Source: Cryptomeria japonica
Taxonomy: Eukaryota > Streptophyta > Pinopsida > Cupressales > Cupressaceae
DNA length: 64,000 nucleotides
Assembly: GCF_030272615.1 (NCBI RefSeq)
Contig: NC_081406.1
Coordinates: forward strand, 231,250,396-231,314,395
Direction of reading: 5' to 3'
In this document: piece by piece, positions 1 through 11,206 of the stretch
How positions within the stretch are numbered: the stretch's first letter is position 1
How the letters are laid out: each line of letters starts with the position of its first letter
The notes under the pieces: model-generated
What the model was told of the DNA's origin: nothing
The model's input: the letters and a program-made list of their open reading frames with translations, nothing else
The model's database searches: none
Program-made: the position numbers and the translations under genes

Positions 1-281
1 ATATGTCAGTATCCAACAACATAAATAATCATAAAAACATGCATAAAAGAAACATCTCATCAAATGCATACATGTACACATATACATCTAAGCAATAAAT
101 CATCATCATGCATAAACGTCCATACATAATCAAATGCATCTCATCACAATATGGGATCTCCTCATATATATCAACTCATAATCAGAGTACAATGAAGTCT
201 ACAAAATCGGCTACCGAGAGCCATCCAAGATACAGTCCATCAATAGACAATGATACAATACATATATGCAAAAATGCTCTC
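1..281. other. no gene recognised
   Basis: AT-rich sequence downstream of the plant mobile domain ORF, which ends with a TGA at 282-284 on the minus strand. I see no feature here that I can support; it may be the inner part of the LTR element whose 3' LTR begins at 3469. Confidence 0.5.
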
Positions 282-2327
282 TCAAATGCCGCTCTGGCCA
301 GATGCTGTCCCAGCACCACCCCTACCTACTCCACCACTGGTACCTGCACCACCTGATCCATCTCTCCGTGGAGGCCTCATCGAACCCCCACTCCCTCCTG
401 CATCTCCTGATCTATCCCGCCTCAAAGGACCCATCACTCCCCCACTACTCTGCATCCTCTGTGATCGCTCGGATCTCGTCTGCCGCATCTGGGTATAACT
501 GAGAGCTCGCTGACTGAATGGCACCACCTGCTCATATAAACCTCGCCAGTACTCTATCTCAGCCTGTGCTCGCCCAAACTGCCTCATAATCTCCCCTGAA
601 GGCCCCTGTGCTCCTACTCCAGCTCGGACTCTCTCCTGCAGCTCCGCCAATCTCTCCACTGCAGTATCTCTCTCCCGCAGCACCACCGTCAGCTCTGACT
701 CACGTGCAAATAGCTGCACATCTCTAGCTGCTACCTCCGCCTCTAATCTCTCTACCCGGGTCTGCAAATAACCTATCATGTGCTCCCGCAGATCCCCAGT
801 AGCTCCCTCCCCCATGTCCATGGCTGCCGCACCTGTATCACCCCCACCACTAGGTCCCTCCCCTGCACCACCCTCCCCTGCACCTGTATCCATCGGGATC
901 TCTCTCTCCATCCCCCTCCCACTCAGCTGCACTCCTCCCTGCATCAAAGGTCCCTGTGATATCTGCAGAGGTAGTCCACCTCTCCCTCTCCGCTGCCTCG
1001 GCATCCCCAAACCTCCTCCACCTCCTCCACCTCCACCACCTCCTCCTCCTCCTCCTCCTCCACCTCCTCCTCCATCCCCTCCTCCTCCATCTCCTCCTCC
1101 TCCATCTCCTCCTCCTCGACCTCCTGCTCTCCGTCCTCGTCCTCGTCCTCTCTCATCCTCAAATGCTGGGATCGGCTCAGCTGGGTCTGATATCCGTAGG
1201 ATCGGGTGCACCGCCCGATACTGTGTATACTCTGTTGTAACCCCTGCATCCACGACCCTCGGTCGTAAGTCCCATGGCCTCGCCTACAGTGTCCGAAACT
1301 CTGCCAGTGCCTGATCATACGGTAGCACTGGACCCCATGCATACCGCTCTCGGATCACTCGTGCATACTCCCCTGATCCGCTAGGCAGTCCCTGCTGCCG
1401 TCCAAACTGCCTCATCACCCGTCCTGGCACCTGTCTCTCTACATGATACGAGGTCCTCCCAATGAGGAATCGGGTCATGAAGCAATACGGTAGTGCCTCC
1501 GCATCATCCTCCCATGGCTCACACTCCAAGTATGGCCGCCAGATCACTGCATCCAAATCATCTAATGCTCGCCGCCACCACTCTAGCTTCCCCAAGTGGG
1601 GCTGGCTCATCATACCACTATACATAAACATATAGGGCTAGTCCACGGCTCGGAATCTCAGACTCACTGGTCGAGTCACTGGTAGGTGCTCCCATGCCCA
1701 CACATGCAGCAACGTCATGCCCACTGCTAGAGACCCCCGCCCTCTGTACACTACCTCGTGTAACTCCTGATACAAGTGCGCTAACACGTACGGCCCCCAG
1801 GCATATCGGGTCCCCTCAGTCACCATCATCTCTATAACCTGTCCGCACCCGACCGCCAATCCATGTGACCGCCTATCTGGACACAGAAGTCCTCCCACGA
1901 TCCCTGACAATACTGCTGGAAGGGGCTCATATAGTGCCGCTATATCCTCCCATGCGATCGAGCCATCATCAATATATATGTCCTCATCAAATATCCTCTG
2001 GCAAGACACCGTCCCCCAAGATCGATCATATGTCACCAGCTGCCCCCGAATTAGAATCTGAAGGATATGCCACACGTCCTCTAACATCACCGTCATCTCG
2101 CCCTGGGCCAGATGGAACGTGCACGTCTCACTGTGCCATCGCTCTGCCAATGCTGTGATCAGGCCGTGATTCATCCGAATCACGGGCATATGCATCACCT
2201 CGTAGAGGCCAGTAGCTGCAATACAATCTATCTCTATCAGCGTCAATCGATCCCTCAATCCCTGTGTCGCGGGGTGGCGCTCGCGTAACTGCAACACGCG
2301 CAGATCCTCCTACACATAGACATTCAT
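282..2327 (-). pseudogene. plant mobile domain (PMD) protein, decayed transposon ORF
   Basis: The minus strand carries one reading frame from an ATG at 2325-2327 to a TGA at 282-284, broken only by three in-frame TAG codons at 2310-2312, 1638-1640 and 1284-1286. The N-terminal part matches the plant mobile domain (MAIN/PMD, aminotransferase-like) family: motifs such as ETCTFHLAQGEMTV and LLHVWAWEHL, and further on VERQVPGRVMRQFG, are typical. The C-terminal third is a glycine run encoded by a GGA/GGT microsatellite, followed by a heptad-like, charged segment that may be a coiled coil, then an Arg/Gly-rich tail. PMD proteins occur as host genes and as passengers of MULE and Ty3/gypsy elements; the biochemical role is unsettled. 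The ORF lies antisense to a polypurine tract and LTR at 3456-4780, so I read it as an antisense accessory ORF of that element. High GC compared with neighbours. A host gene copy is the alternative. Confidence 0.75.
1010..1145. repeat. CCT/CCA trinucleotide microsatellite
   Basis: An almost uninterrupted run of CCT, CCA and TCC triplets. On the minus strand in the PMD frame it encodes a glycine tract. Every frame gives a homopolymer-like peptide (Gly, Glu, Pro, Leu), which creates several spurious open frames on both strands. Confidence 0.9.
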
Positions 2328-2584
2328 CCAACCACCATCAGTTGTTTTGCTATCAAACTTTCTTAAGTTTAAACCTAGACTATCATCAGATACTTTGATC
2401 AAGTATCTTCGGGTCTCAACAGGTAAGCAATCATGGCCGCCTAGACTTCAGTAGGCATTTATCCTAACAAATGACCTAAGTCTCATCGGGCTGCTATGGT
2501 TCAAAACAACTCTCACTGCACCTTGCCATCCATCAATCATTAGCCATCCGGAGATTTATTTTGTCTGAAACTGGGGCATCTCGT

Positions 2585-2912
2585 TATCCTAAGGCAAAAG
2601 CGCTATTTTATCTACAATAGCGCTAAATATACACAATAGCGCTACAACCACATCAATAGCGCTCAAACAGCTCTACAATAGCGCTACAAAATCAAAAGCG
2701 CTCAAACTTCCATACAATAGCGCTATTAAACATCAATAGTGCTCAATTAACCATACTATAGCGCTAATTTATCAAAAGCGCTAAAACTTGCCTACAAAAG
2801 CACTAATTAATAAAAAAAGCGCTCAAACTAGCTTACAAAAGCGCTATTGCGGCACAATAGCGCTAATTCATGGAGCAAAAGCGCTAAAAACCTAGTTCCA
2901 GCGCTCTTGCTC
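2585..2912. repeat. array of AGCGCT palindromes
   Basis: About fourteen perfect AGCGCT hexamers, each usually preceded by AAT or AAA, recur at roughly 20-bp spacing, with spacers that are AT-rich and not conserved. Two further positions carry AGTGCT and AGCACT, each one transition away at the central CpG. The spacers differ too much for a satellite of long units, so the palindromic core is what repeats. It lies between the PMD ORF and a polypurine tract, inside what I take to be the 3' internal region of an LTR element. Function unknown; a protein-binding array or a replication-slippage product are both possible. Confidence 0.85.
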
Positions 2913-3455
2913 CGACTTGACTTGGACTTAGCTAAAAACGTATTAAAAATGCATGAAAATTGAGTTTTCGAATTTGCGTACCGCTGGTCCATAGTCGGCT
3001 GGGCGCTGGAATCGTCGCACTCGCTCAAATTGGTGCTCGGTGATCGGAAACGGCATCGTAGCTCCTCCTTGCTCCTCCAAATGTCACTGTCAGAGCTCAA
3101 GTTTTCAACTGGTCGCGGTCACAAATGATCCTATTTTTACCCCTTTCACCCCATTTATACCCCCCACTGTCACCGTAACTTCGCCTTGCTCATCGCCGTG
3201 GTCCCCGTAAACTTCCCGAGCCTCCCATTTCTCCATGATTCCCCCGTTTTCTTCTATTTTCCACCACTATCCCTAACTTCTTCTCTTCTATCACCCTGCC
3301 AATTTTCATTCTTTTTCGAGAGATCGCCCGATTTTTCAAAATTTTCCGGCCCATCTCTCGAGGGGGCATACCACCCATTAAATTTACATTTTATGGGGCA
3401 TTTCTTCACACCCGTTTTTCTTTCTTTGAAACGATGCGATAAACTACACCGTCTC
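2913..3455. other. 3' untranslated internal region of LTR element
   Basis: No convincing coding frame. The segment joins the AGCGCT array to the polypurine tract at 3456 and is probably the untranslated 3' interior of the element ending in the LTR at 3469. Confidence 0.4.
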
Positions 3456-3468
3456 AAAGAGGGGCAAA
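3456..3468 (+). other. polypurine tract before LTR
   Basis: The purine-rich string AAAGAGGGGCAAA sits directly before TGTAGTCACATAAATC. This is the arrangement expected for the plus-strand primer site of an LTR retrotransposon and marks the following sequence as a 3' LTR on the plus strand. Confidence 0.65.
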
Positions 3469-4780
3469 TGTAGTCACATAAATCTGTCCATTTTAATTAA
3501 ATGAATATTTCGTATTTATTTAATTAAAAATCCACTAGCCATCAATTAATTAAATTAATATTTAATTAATTCATCCCCAAACATTCTTCTATTAATTAAA
3601 TAAATTATTCAATTTATTTTAATTCATTCATTAAATCCAATTCCAATCAATTAAATAAATAAATCAATTTATTTAATTAAATCCCCCTTTCCCTCTTTTA
3701 AATAAATTAACATTTATTTAAATCATTTTAAAAACCCCCCCACTTGCATTTTCCTACAAATGCAACTTGCACATTTATTGAAATAAATGAATTTTTATTT
3801 TAAATAAAATCCTATTTTCCCTCACCCACCAAATCCACTTGCAAAATCTAATCCCCTTCTAGATTCTTCTAACCCCTTCCTAATTAACTTAATCCATCCC
3901 CTAATTATTGTCACATTCCTAAGCAAAATGGAGTCACTTCTCAAATGGCCCAAAGTCTTTGAAAACCATTAAAGGCTTCCAACTTTCAACCACTTAACCC
4001 CCAAAGTCTTCCAAGACCACTAATGGCTCTTACATGACCATTTATGGCTCTTACATAACCATTTATGGTTATTTCAATCTTGTCTCCCCAAACATTTATT
4101 GTTTGACCATATTCATCCATTTCACATTTGCACAAGAATTTATCCATTGGATAAAAGCTTTATTCTTTAAATAAAGAGTTTATTCATTCAACCAACCTTG
4201 ACTCAAAATCCCAAGGTCATATCAGGCATTTAATGCTTATTCCCTCTCCTCCCAACCTATCTCACATTGACACTTGTCATCCTGGGATTGGGTTGAAAGC
4301 CCTCACATGGATTTGAAATCATTCAATCCTGACCCTTGTTGAGATTGCTCAATCTCAACCATCCATTGCTCCATTTTTCCTATAAATAGAGCCCATTCCT
4401 TCATAATCCAGATCCTGAAAACTTGTAAGCATTTAGACTATAGCCATTTTAGAGAGCATTTAGCATAGCATAACTAAATCTTGTCTTTTTGGTAAAATCA
4501 ATCATTTTAGCATTAAAAATAGCTTTTCATTTCATGTTTGGAGCTATACTACAATCTCAATCCTCCATAAGCATCCATAGTGCAAAAAGCTGCTGAGAGC
4601 TACACTATTTTGGAACTTGGAGAGGAGAGGAACAAGGGAGAAGGAGCTAATCTCATGCTAAGAGACAGTTGGAGATGTCTCATTGTCTTACTTCTTTAGT
4701 TAGATTCATTAGCATGTGTTTTTAGTGTCTCCTTTGGAATGCCTTCATGTTTTAGTTTTTGATTGACTAACTCTAACGTT
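3469..4780 (+). mobile_element. 3' LTR of a plus-strand LTR retrotransposon
   Basis: The segment starts with TGTAG right after a polypurine tract, is very AT-rich with many TTAATTAAAT and AAATAAAT motifs in its first half, and contains a TATA box at 4381 followed by transcribed-looking sequence. The right edge is not sharp: minus-strand LINE homology is already visible at about 4790, so the LTR must end before that. I found no matching 5' copy or target duplication in the window, so the partner LTR should lie left of position 1. The antisense PMD ORF would then be internal to this element, a layout described for some Tat-lineage Ty3/gypsy elements. Confidence 0.6.
4381..4388 (+). promoter_or_regulatory. 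TATA box of the LTR
   Basis: TATAAATA followed by GAGCCC about 900 bp into the LTR fits the core promoter of a plant retrotransposon LTR. Transcription would be expected to start about 30 bp downstream. Confidence 0.55.
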
Positions 4781-4789
4781 TTGAGTGTT

Positions 4790-6785
4790 TTGTGTTGATT
4801 GATCTTAAGCTAACCTTGTGCCATTTAGGAGGGCATCAGGGACAATTAAGAAAAAGATGATTAGATGATTCAATAAAATGACCACATAACACACAAGGGA
4901 AAACAATGGTCATACCAATCTATCCAATCTAATTCTAGTAAGAGCTTTGTCAAACTAACCAAGCAAAGGCCTCATCTTTTAAGAGACAAGAAGTACCCCA
5001 AAACAACTTTGTGGAAAGATTAGAGGTGTTTGAAACATCAATGATTTGTATCCTTAACTTAATATTTTCCATATTTAGCCTTTGTGCAAATCAGTTCATC
5101 CTCTTGGTTACTAAAAATAATAGTCCTTTTACTCATCTCCTTATTGTAAGATAACTTCAAATCATAGGAAACATGAATAGAATCAATTGATTTCCAACAT
5201 GCCATAGGCAACCAATCTAAATTGTTAATGTAAAAATAATCCAAAACATAAATTGCCTAAAGAGATTTCAAAATAATCATTAGATTGGACCAATCCCTAA
5301 TACATTTATGTAATGTGGAAAATTTGACTTAGCAATTTGCAACATAGAAGGGAGAAACCACTAAATCAATTTTCACTTAGGACCATTACATTCAAAAGAG
5401 GAAGAGAAACCGCTAGATTCAATCACAAATCAGATAAGAACTGAATACTAAATGGACTGGATTTAATTTTGATCTCCTCTTTTGTAAGTTGAAATGCTGA
5501 AATAGGTAAAGTGCTGAAAAATGAAGGAAAATATGCAGAAAAAGTGAGTTGTAGATGCAATATTTTCACGTGCACCAGAGTTTGATCAGTATAATCTGAA
5601 TCGGATCTAACCCTCAAAAAATTTCTTCAAAATCCAAGACCATGGTGTGGCACCATGGTCCTCCGAACTTCCCGTATGCCGAAAAGGGTTGATTCATCTC
5701 TGTGAATGAAGCTTATTCCGAAGAGTATAACTCTGCACCTGTTTCCTGCACATAGAAAGAAAGGGGAAATAGGTTGGGAATAGGGGTTTTCCTAAGTCAA
5801 ACCCTGGTTTGGAATCAACCTTGAATGAAATATTGCAAATACTGAAATAAAATGATGGAAGGATATACCTCAAATCTGCAATGATTGATAATGATGCTTT
5901 GCTTCTTGAATGTAATCACATATGTTGTATGAAATGGCATGAACATGACAAAAGACTAATCACACACACATGCGTGTAAATTTATTGATGTAATATTGTT
6001 CCACAATAGATAGATGAAGAATACGCAACCTTGAAAACATCTAGAAATGCCTGATGATGAATACTTAAATACTTGAATGCATGTGCTCCCAATTTCACCC
6101 ATCATGAATGTATGTCTTGTTATACAAATGAGAGGGGAATATCTCCTTATATACTTACCTGTCATCAAACTTATTAATTTTTTGACATATACTGACATGG
6201 AGAGGGGATTCCTACCCAAATTGAGATGGGGAAAAGGGTTTGAAATGGGCCCCAAATAGGGAGGACCATGGTGTGGCGCCATGGTCCCATAGAACCAAGG
6301 TGCCACACCCTGATCCTACCCCATATTTGGGCTAGGTGCAATGCAAGGTGGAATGTGATAATATGATATTTATTACATGGTAAAAGCATAAATGGGTCTA
6401 GATCAAGTGTGAGAATGAGAACACTAAAGAGAGGGCCCCAAATATAGTCAAAATTGCAAAGGGTGCAATTTTAGGACGCTACAATTTTATAGAATAATAA
6501 CCATTCCAAACATCATCCTAGAACCTACCCTTATGACCATTATGAATTAGCAGGTACAAATGAGGTAAAATAACTAAATGACACGAAGAAAGGAAATTCC
6601 AAATGGAAGAACCTTTAGGAAGGTAGGAAGCCATATTTTTTTCCCTCTATCAGAGTTATTCAAATACTTAGTAAATATAAGCTTCCCCCATTTAGTCATA
6701 GGATTTTGGTAAAATTTCCAGACAAGTTTGGCTCCTAAAGCCTTTCTAATGGATGCACCATCACACTCCTTTAGAAGACAAACCA
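4790..6785 (-). mobile_element. LINE-3 fragment (RT C-terminal and zf-RVT region), split by a solo LTR
   Basis: Two blocks, about 4790-5308 and 6484-6785, align collinearly with LINE-2 at about 19600-20420. The right block translates on the minus strand to the post-RT region with ALGAKLVWKFY and a TKYLN motif typical of plant L1-type ORF2. The left block matches the zf-RVT-like region (FSNQEDELICTKAKYGKY against the LINE-2 counterpart FILSNVDDELIWTR-type segment). The reading frame is broken by stops. The 1175 bp between the blocks is a solo LTR (5309-6483). On its right the fragment meets the 3' A-tail of LINE-1 at 6786, and on its left an LTR. It is a dead remnant without ORF1, endonuclease or the RT catalytic region. 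Confidence 0.75.
5309..6483 (-). mobile_element. solo LTR, TGTAGC gypsy family, minus orientation
   Basis: Read on the minus strand the element runs from TGTAGCGTCCTAAAATTGC (ending at plus 6483) to ...TTTTCCACATTACA (plus 5309). It belongs to the same family as the LTRs at 12243-13486, 45000-46038 and 61788-62952. The flanks are ATTTA on the left and ATTTT on the right, a 5-bp target duplication with one change, and the LINE-3 sequence resumes on both sides. There is no internal region, so it is the product of LTR-LTR recombination. It contains two palindromic boxes built on CCATGG at about 5638-5664 and 6263-6288. Confidence 0.85.
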
Positions 6786-6825
6786 TTTTTTTTGGGCAAA
6801 AGTGGCAAGCCACTGATATATATAT

Positions 6826-7191
6826 AAGATAACCCATTCAAGATCTCAATAGGGAAAGAACCAGAAGAAAACCCTATGTCCTTGCTCAGATACAATGGAG
6901 AAAGAGAAAATGAAGCTATAAGAAGGAACCCCCAAAAAATCCTAAGAAAAAGATGAGATATGCCCATAGTACAAACCTCATAGAGGCCAAAATTGAGACT
7001 ATATATATATATATATAAGATAACCCATTCAAGATCTCAATAGGGAAAGAACCAGAAGAAAACCCTATGTCCTTGCTTAGATACAATGGAGAAAGAGAAA
7101 ATGAAGCTATAAGAAGGAACCCCCAAAAAATCCTAAGAAAAAGATGAGATATGCCCATAGTACAAACCTCATAGAGGCCAAAATTGAGACT
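6826..7191. repeat. 191-bp tandem duplication in LINE-1 3' region
   Basis: Positions 6826-7000 recur at 7017-7191 with one visible difference (CTCAG against CTTAG), joined by an (AT)n tract. The unit matches the LINE-2 3' region around 18360-18500, so it is a duplication of LINE 3' UTR. Near identity makes it a recent event compared with the age of the element. Confidence 0.9.
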
Positions 7192-7239
7192 AGTGGAACT
7201 AGATAAATCCAAGAGAACTCTTAAAAATTGCCCCCACAA

Positions 7240-7740
7240 CCGGTTATCATTGATTTTGAGAAACAGAATTGTGGATGTCGAAGCACTGTAGAGCTACCAC
7301 AACCGGTTACTGGTGAGCATATGTGAATACCGATCAACTCCAAAACAAGGAACGTTACCGGTTGACGTATACCGAAACTATAATACTGGTATGTTGTCCT
7401 ATTCACCGATTCATAAAAGAGCCCCCATTACCAGTACTACACTGCAGATTTATAAAATATCTACACTACCAATTCTGTTATACCGATTGCATTAACCTAA
7501 GTGACTAACACCTGTTACCGGTGAGAAGATGTGAATACTGGTACACTGAAGTTGCTAGTGAGCAGATGTGAATACCGGTTCACTGAAGAAAACACCAACG
7601 TAATTGGTTGTGTTATACCTGGAACTTAAATACTGGTATGCTAACTTATTTACCAGCTCACAAGAGAACCTCCAATACCGGTACTACAATACTGAATTAC
7701 AAAATGACTCCCTTACCGGTTCTTCTATGTCGAATAGATT
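7240..7740. repeat. degenerate ~247-bp duplication rich in ACCGGT
   Basis: Two diverged copies follow each other: AATACTGGTATG occurs at 7382 and again at 7629 with collinear flanking similarity. The hexamer ACCGGT occurs about seven times, along with transition variants ACTGGT, ACCAGT and ACCGAT. No coding function is evident. The segment lies inside the sequence that interrupts the LINE-1 3' region. Confidence 0.55.
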
Positions 7741-7893
7741 AGAATCGAGGAGATTAAAGCTTATTAGACTAAACTAGTAGGCCCCAAACCTGAATAAATC
7801 ATCAAAATCACACCTCCATAAGAAACTAACTCAACAAGGATCCATCACCAACATTGACCGATTGGCCCCTAACACCAGTATGAGCATAAAAAA

Positions 7894-8331
7894 TTACTCC
7901 TCCAAATGTTGCAAACTCAACAAAAATCCAGCACCAACATTGAGTGCAGCAAAGGTAGATATCAGGGCTTCAATCGGTGAACAATGGATTTCATTAACTT
8001 GGTCAAAGGAGAGCCGAGGAGGAGGAGAAATGCTGATCACCTCCATAGAAACTTCATTACCTGCTAGCGCTAGTGGAGAAATAATAGATGGCTCTGTTTG
8101 CCCATGATCATGACCTAAAATTGCTAGGATGACATGCATTTTAGAGAGGATTCTACTTTTTAAGTTTGAATTTAAGCTTCTCCCTGCATTGCGGGCAACT
8201 ATTTGGAAGGGTCTCACATTCTGTAGGGAAAGTGACCTCTTTATGCTATCAAAGATTGTGGGAAATTCCTCATAAGTGAGCAGAAGCTGCCTGGGAAATA
8301 GGCCACCAACTTTTGCCTGACCATTCCACAA
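7894..8331 (-). CDS. unrecognised 145-codon open frame
   Basis: An open frame of 145 codons on the minus strand inside sequence that interrupts LINE-1. I recognise no domain. The middle is basic (RSLNSNLKSRILSK), followed by a hydrophobic and then a histidine-rich patch (LGHDHGQTE). No ribosome-scanning context, splice sites or repeat copies could be judged. Being one of the longer open frames in a stop-rich region is the only support, so it may be chance or a fragment of an unknown transposon protein. Confidence 0.25.
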   Translation of the reverse strand: MWNGQAKVGGLFPRQLLLTYEEFPTIFDSIKRSLSLQNVRPFQIVARNAGRSLNSNLKSRILSKMHVILAILGHDHGQTEPSIISPLALAGNEVSMEVISISPPPRLSFDQVNEIHCSPIEALISTFAALNVGAGFLLSLQHLEE

Positions 8332-10471
8332 ATCATACTGCCCGAATCATTTTATGAATGATATTTTTCAAGGGAACCCAAGACTGCAACAAATCTACTA
8401 AATTGGAAAGAAATATAGAAACCAATTGGGAAGGAAAGAGAAACCTTTTCTCCTGCGGATAGAGTATTTCTTCCCCAATAATCCTCTAGATACTTCGTTT
8501 GCAATGTTGACAGGAGGTGTTGAAGACAATACCCAACTGATCTTCAGTGATAAGGTCCTCAAATGGCTTCTCCCAATCAACAACTAACATAGGAACTCTG
8601 TATTTTCACAGAGACTAATCCATAATTCAATAAAACAGGGAAAACTGTAGAGGCAAGAACATGCCGATTATGAATGATACCTAGTAATAACATTGTCTAT
8701 CTTGATATTCACATACCTTGCCAAAATCATTTCAAATCTTCATCTGCTATGAAATTATTAGCAAGTATGAGCAACATGCTTGATACTGAACTTATTAATT
8801 ATTTTGCAAAATAGCAGAAGATGTCGCATGTGTGAAATGAATAACTTTGATCTCGTGAGACTCATAGGATAGCAGCCACTGTACTGCCAACATGGAAGCT
8901 CAAAGAATAAATCCAAACATACCAAACTTTTAATCCACTTGATGTGAGTGTAGAAAACATCATTAATTGCCCACTCTACAAAACCAGAGGTTGAGAAAAT
9001 AGGGTGTGTGTCAATCATTTAAATATTTTTCCTTTCATCATTGATAATGCTTGCTAGATGAGGAAAAATTTCCACCTTGAAATTTGGAGATGCAGAGTCC
9101 ACTGCCAGCTTATCACAACGCAAATTTGCTAAAACATCTGCTACTTTTAGAAGACAAACATTATCCCAAGAAACCAAAGGGATCTTAGCTCTACCCCCAA
9201 CATTATCATTCAAAAGAAAAGATCTTAAAATAGACTATAATTAGTTAATAGAATCCTTAAGAGCTTTAAGAATAGACATAAGATAAATGGGGATAGCATT
9301 GAGGACTGATTTAATCATCATTATTTTCCCTAGAAATGTAAGCCATTTATGCCTCCAAGATAAAATTCCAAAAGAAATAAAAGATATAACCTTATCCCAA
9401 AAAGTAATGTTCTTTGAACTTGTGAAAAAAGGAATGCCAAGGTATTTGCATGGGAAATAACCAACTGAGAAACCCCAAAAGTTTGTTAACCTATTCTGAA
9501 CCAAAGGTGAAACATTAATGAAGAATATTTTTGACTTAGTAGGGTCTTCTAACTAACCAAAAGCCCGGGAATATTATGAAATAACCTGTTTAATAACCCT
9601 AGACTCTGCCATAGTAGCCTGACCAAAAAGCAAGGTGTCATCAACAAATAAACAATGGGTTTGAGGATCTACAAAATGAGGAATAACAATACCTCTCCAA
9701 GAACCAATAAATTAGTTGCTTTAACTGCCCTACTCAAACCTTCAACCATGAGTATAAAAAGAAAAAGGAGACAAAGGATCTCCCTGTCTAATAACTCTTG
9801 AAGAGGAGAAAAACCCACAAGAGGAGCCATTAATAAGAACAAAGAACCTAGCAGTGGAGATACCTGCCAAAATCCGTTTGACCCATTTCTCAGCAAAGTG
9901 AAATCTTTCAAGAACTGAACAAAGGAAATCCCAATTTGCCCTATCATATGCTTTCATCATATATAGCTTAAGAATCATAACTTGAATCTTATGAGAAGAG
10001 ATGGAGTGTAAAATTTCATGTGCCACAATGGCTCCATCAGAGGTTTCTCTGCCTGGAACAAATCCCCCTTTTTCCTCAGAAATAATCTCAGGGATGATAT
10101 TAGCCATCCTAAAGGCAATAGCTTTGGTTAAGATCTTGTAGAGGGTGTTACATAATACAATAGGCCTAAATTCAGCAAAAGACTTGGGATTGTCTACCTT
10201 GAGGATAATAAAAATCAAAGTGGCATTCATCTCCTTAAGAATATACTTGTTTCTCCTAGACTCTCCCAAAGCTAAAATGATATCCGGGCCCATAAAGTCC
10301 CAACATTTTTTTATAGAAGAGAGTTATAAAGCCATCCAGCGTCGGAGTTTTATCTAGAAATTAGAGAAAAAACATCTTTTAAGTCTTGAAAGGAAAACTC
10401 AAATATAAGCATCATATTATCCTTAGTTGTAACACAAGAAGGAATATAGTCTAAGATAAAATTAGAGATTG

Positions 10472-10543
10472 TAGTAGATTCAATAGTAAGCAACTTCTTA
10501 AAAAAATTAGTAGATTCAATAGTAAGCAACTTCTTAAAAAAAT
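10472..10543. repeat. 36-bp tandem duplication in LINE-1 ORF2
   Basis: A 36-bp unit beginning TAGTAGATTCAATAG is present twice head to tail (10472-10507, 10508-10543). It repeats twelve codons of the decayed ORF2 in frame (FFKKLLTIEST on the minus strand). Confidence 0.9.
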
Positions 10544-11206
10544 TAATTGCCTCTTGAGAGATTTCTTTATAATCTTCCAGAACTTTACCATTGAGGTTGG
10601 ATACATAATATCCTATTATGTTGTTTGCGAAGTTTAGTGGAATCATGAAAAAGCTTTATATTTCTATTATCATTTGCAAATCCATTAAAAAAAAACAAAA
10701 AACCGATTGATATTACTTTTAAGGAAATCTTATCAATTAAGTTGACTTACCACCCTCGTGAACTTGACTGGCCTCGTGATTTGACCACTCTTTGAACATC
10801 TCACGCCCATTAACGCCTTCCCAAGTCAGAGCAACGTAATGACACAATCTAGAACTTTTGAACATGATAGCAAAGTATACCGACCACTTGACTTTGCTCA
10901 TCCCAATTATTCATCTCCCAACTGCTTCGAAAAGACCTCCTACACATAGTCAACACCTGTTAACTTCTACGCGCATTTTTCCTCCTTTGATTTAACACAA
11001 ACATTGCAAGACTTTTTGGTCTTGTTTCAGGGCTATGCTTCCAAAAAAAATTCTTAGGAAGAAGGATTTCATCAAGTTCATCAATAAAGATTTATGGAGG
11101 AAATAGGAATTTGAATCCATGATATTCCTAATGATAGTTTCATTTAAGTCTTCCAAATCCTTTTCAATTATGGCTTTCTTAGAGAAGATATTCTTAAAAT
11201 GAGATA

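Noticed and set aside
778-1314. Proline-rich plus-strand open frame
   Set aside because: It is the complement of the PMD ORF and open only because of the CCT/CCA microsatellite.
944-1342. Glutamate-rich minus-strand open frame
   Set aside because: Another frame of the same microsatellite; the Gly-encoding frame is collinear with the PMD domain and is preferred.
2585-2912. CRISPR-like array
   Set aside because: The repeated unit is a bare hexamer, spacing is irregular and the genome is plant; the spacers are low-complexity.
3186-3473. 95-codon plus-strand frame
   Set aside because: No recognisable protein features; it overlaps the polypurine tract and lies in an untranslated 3' interior.
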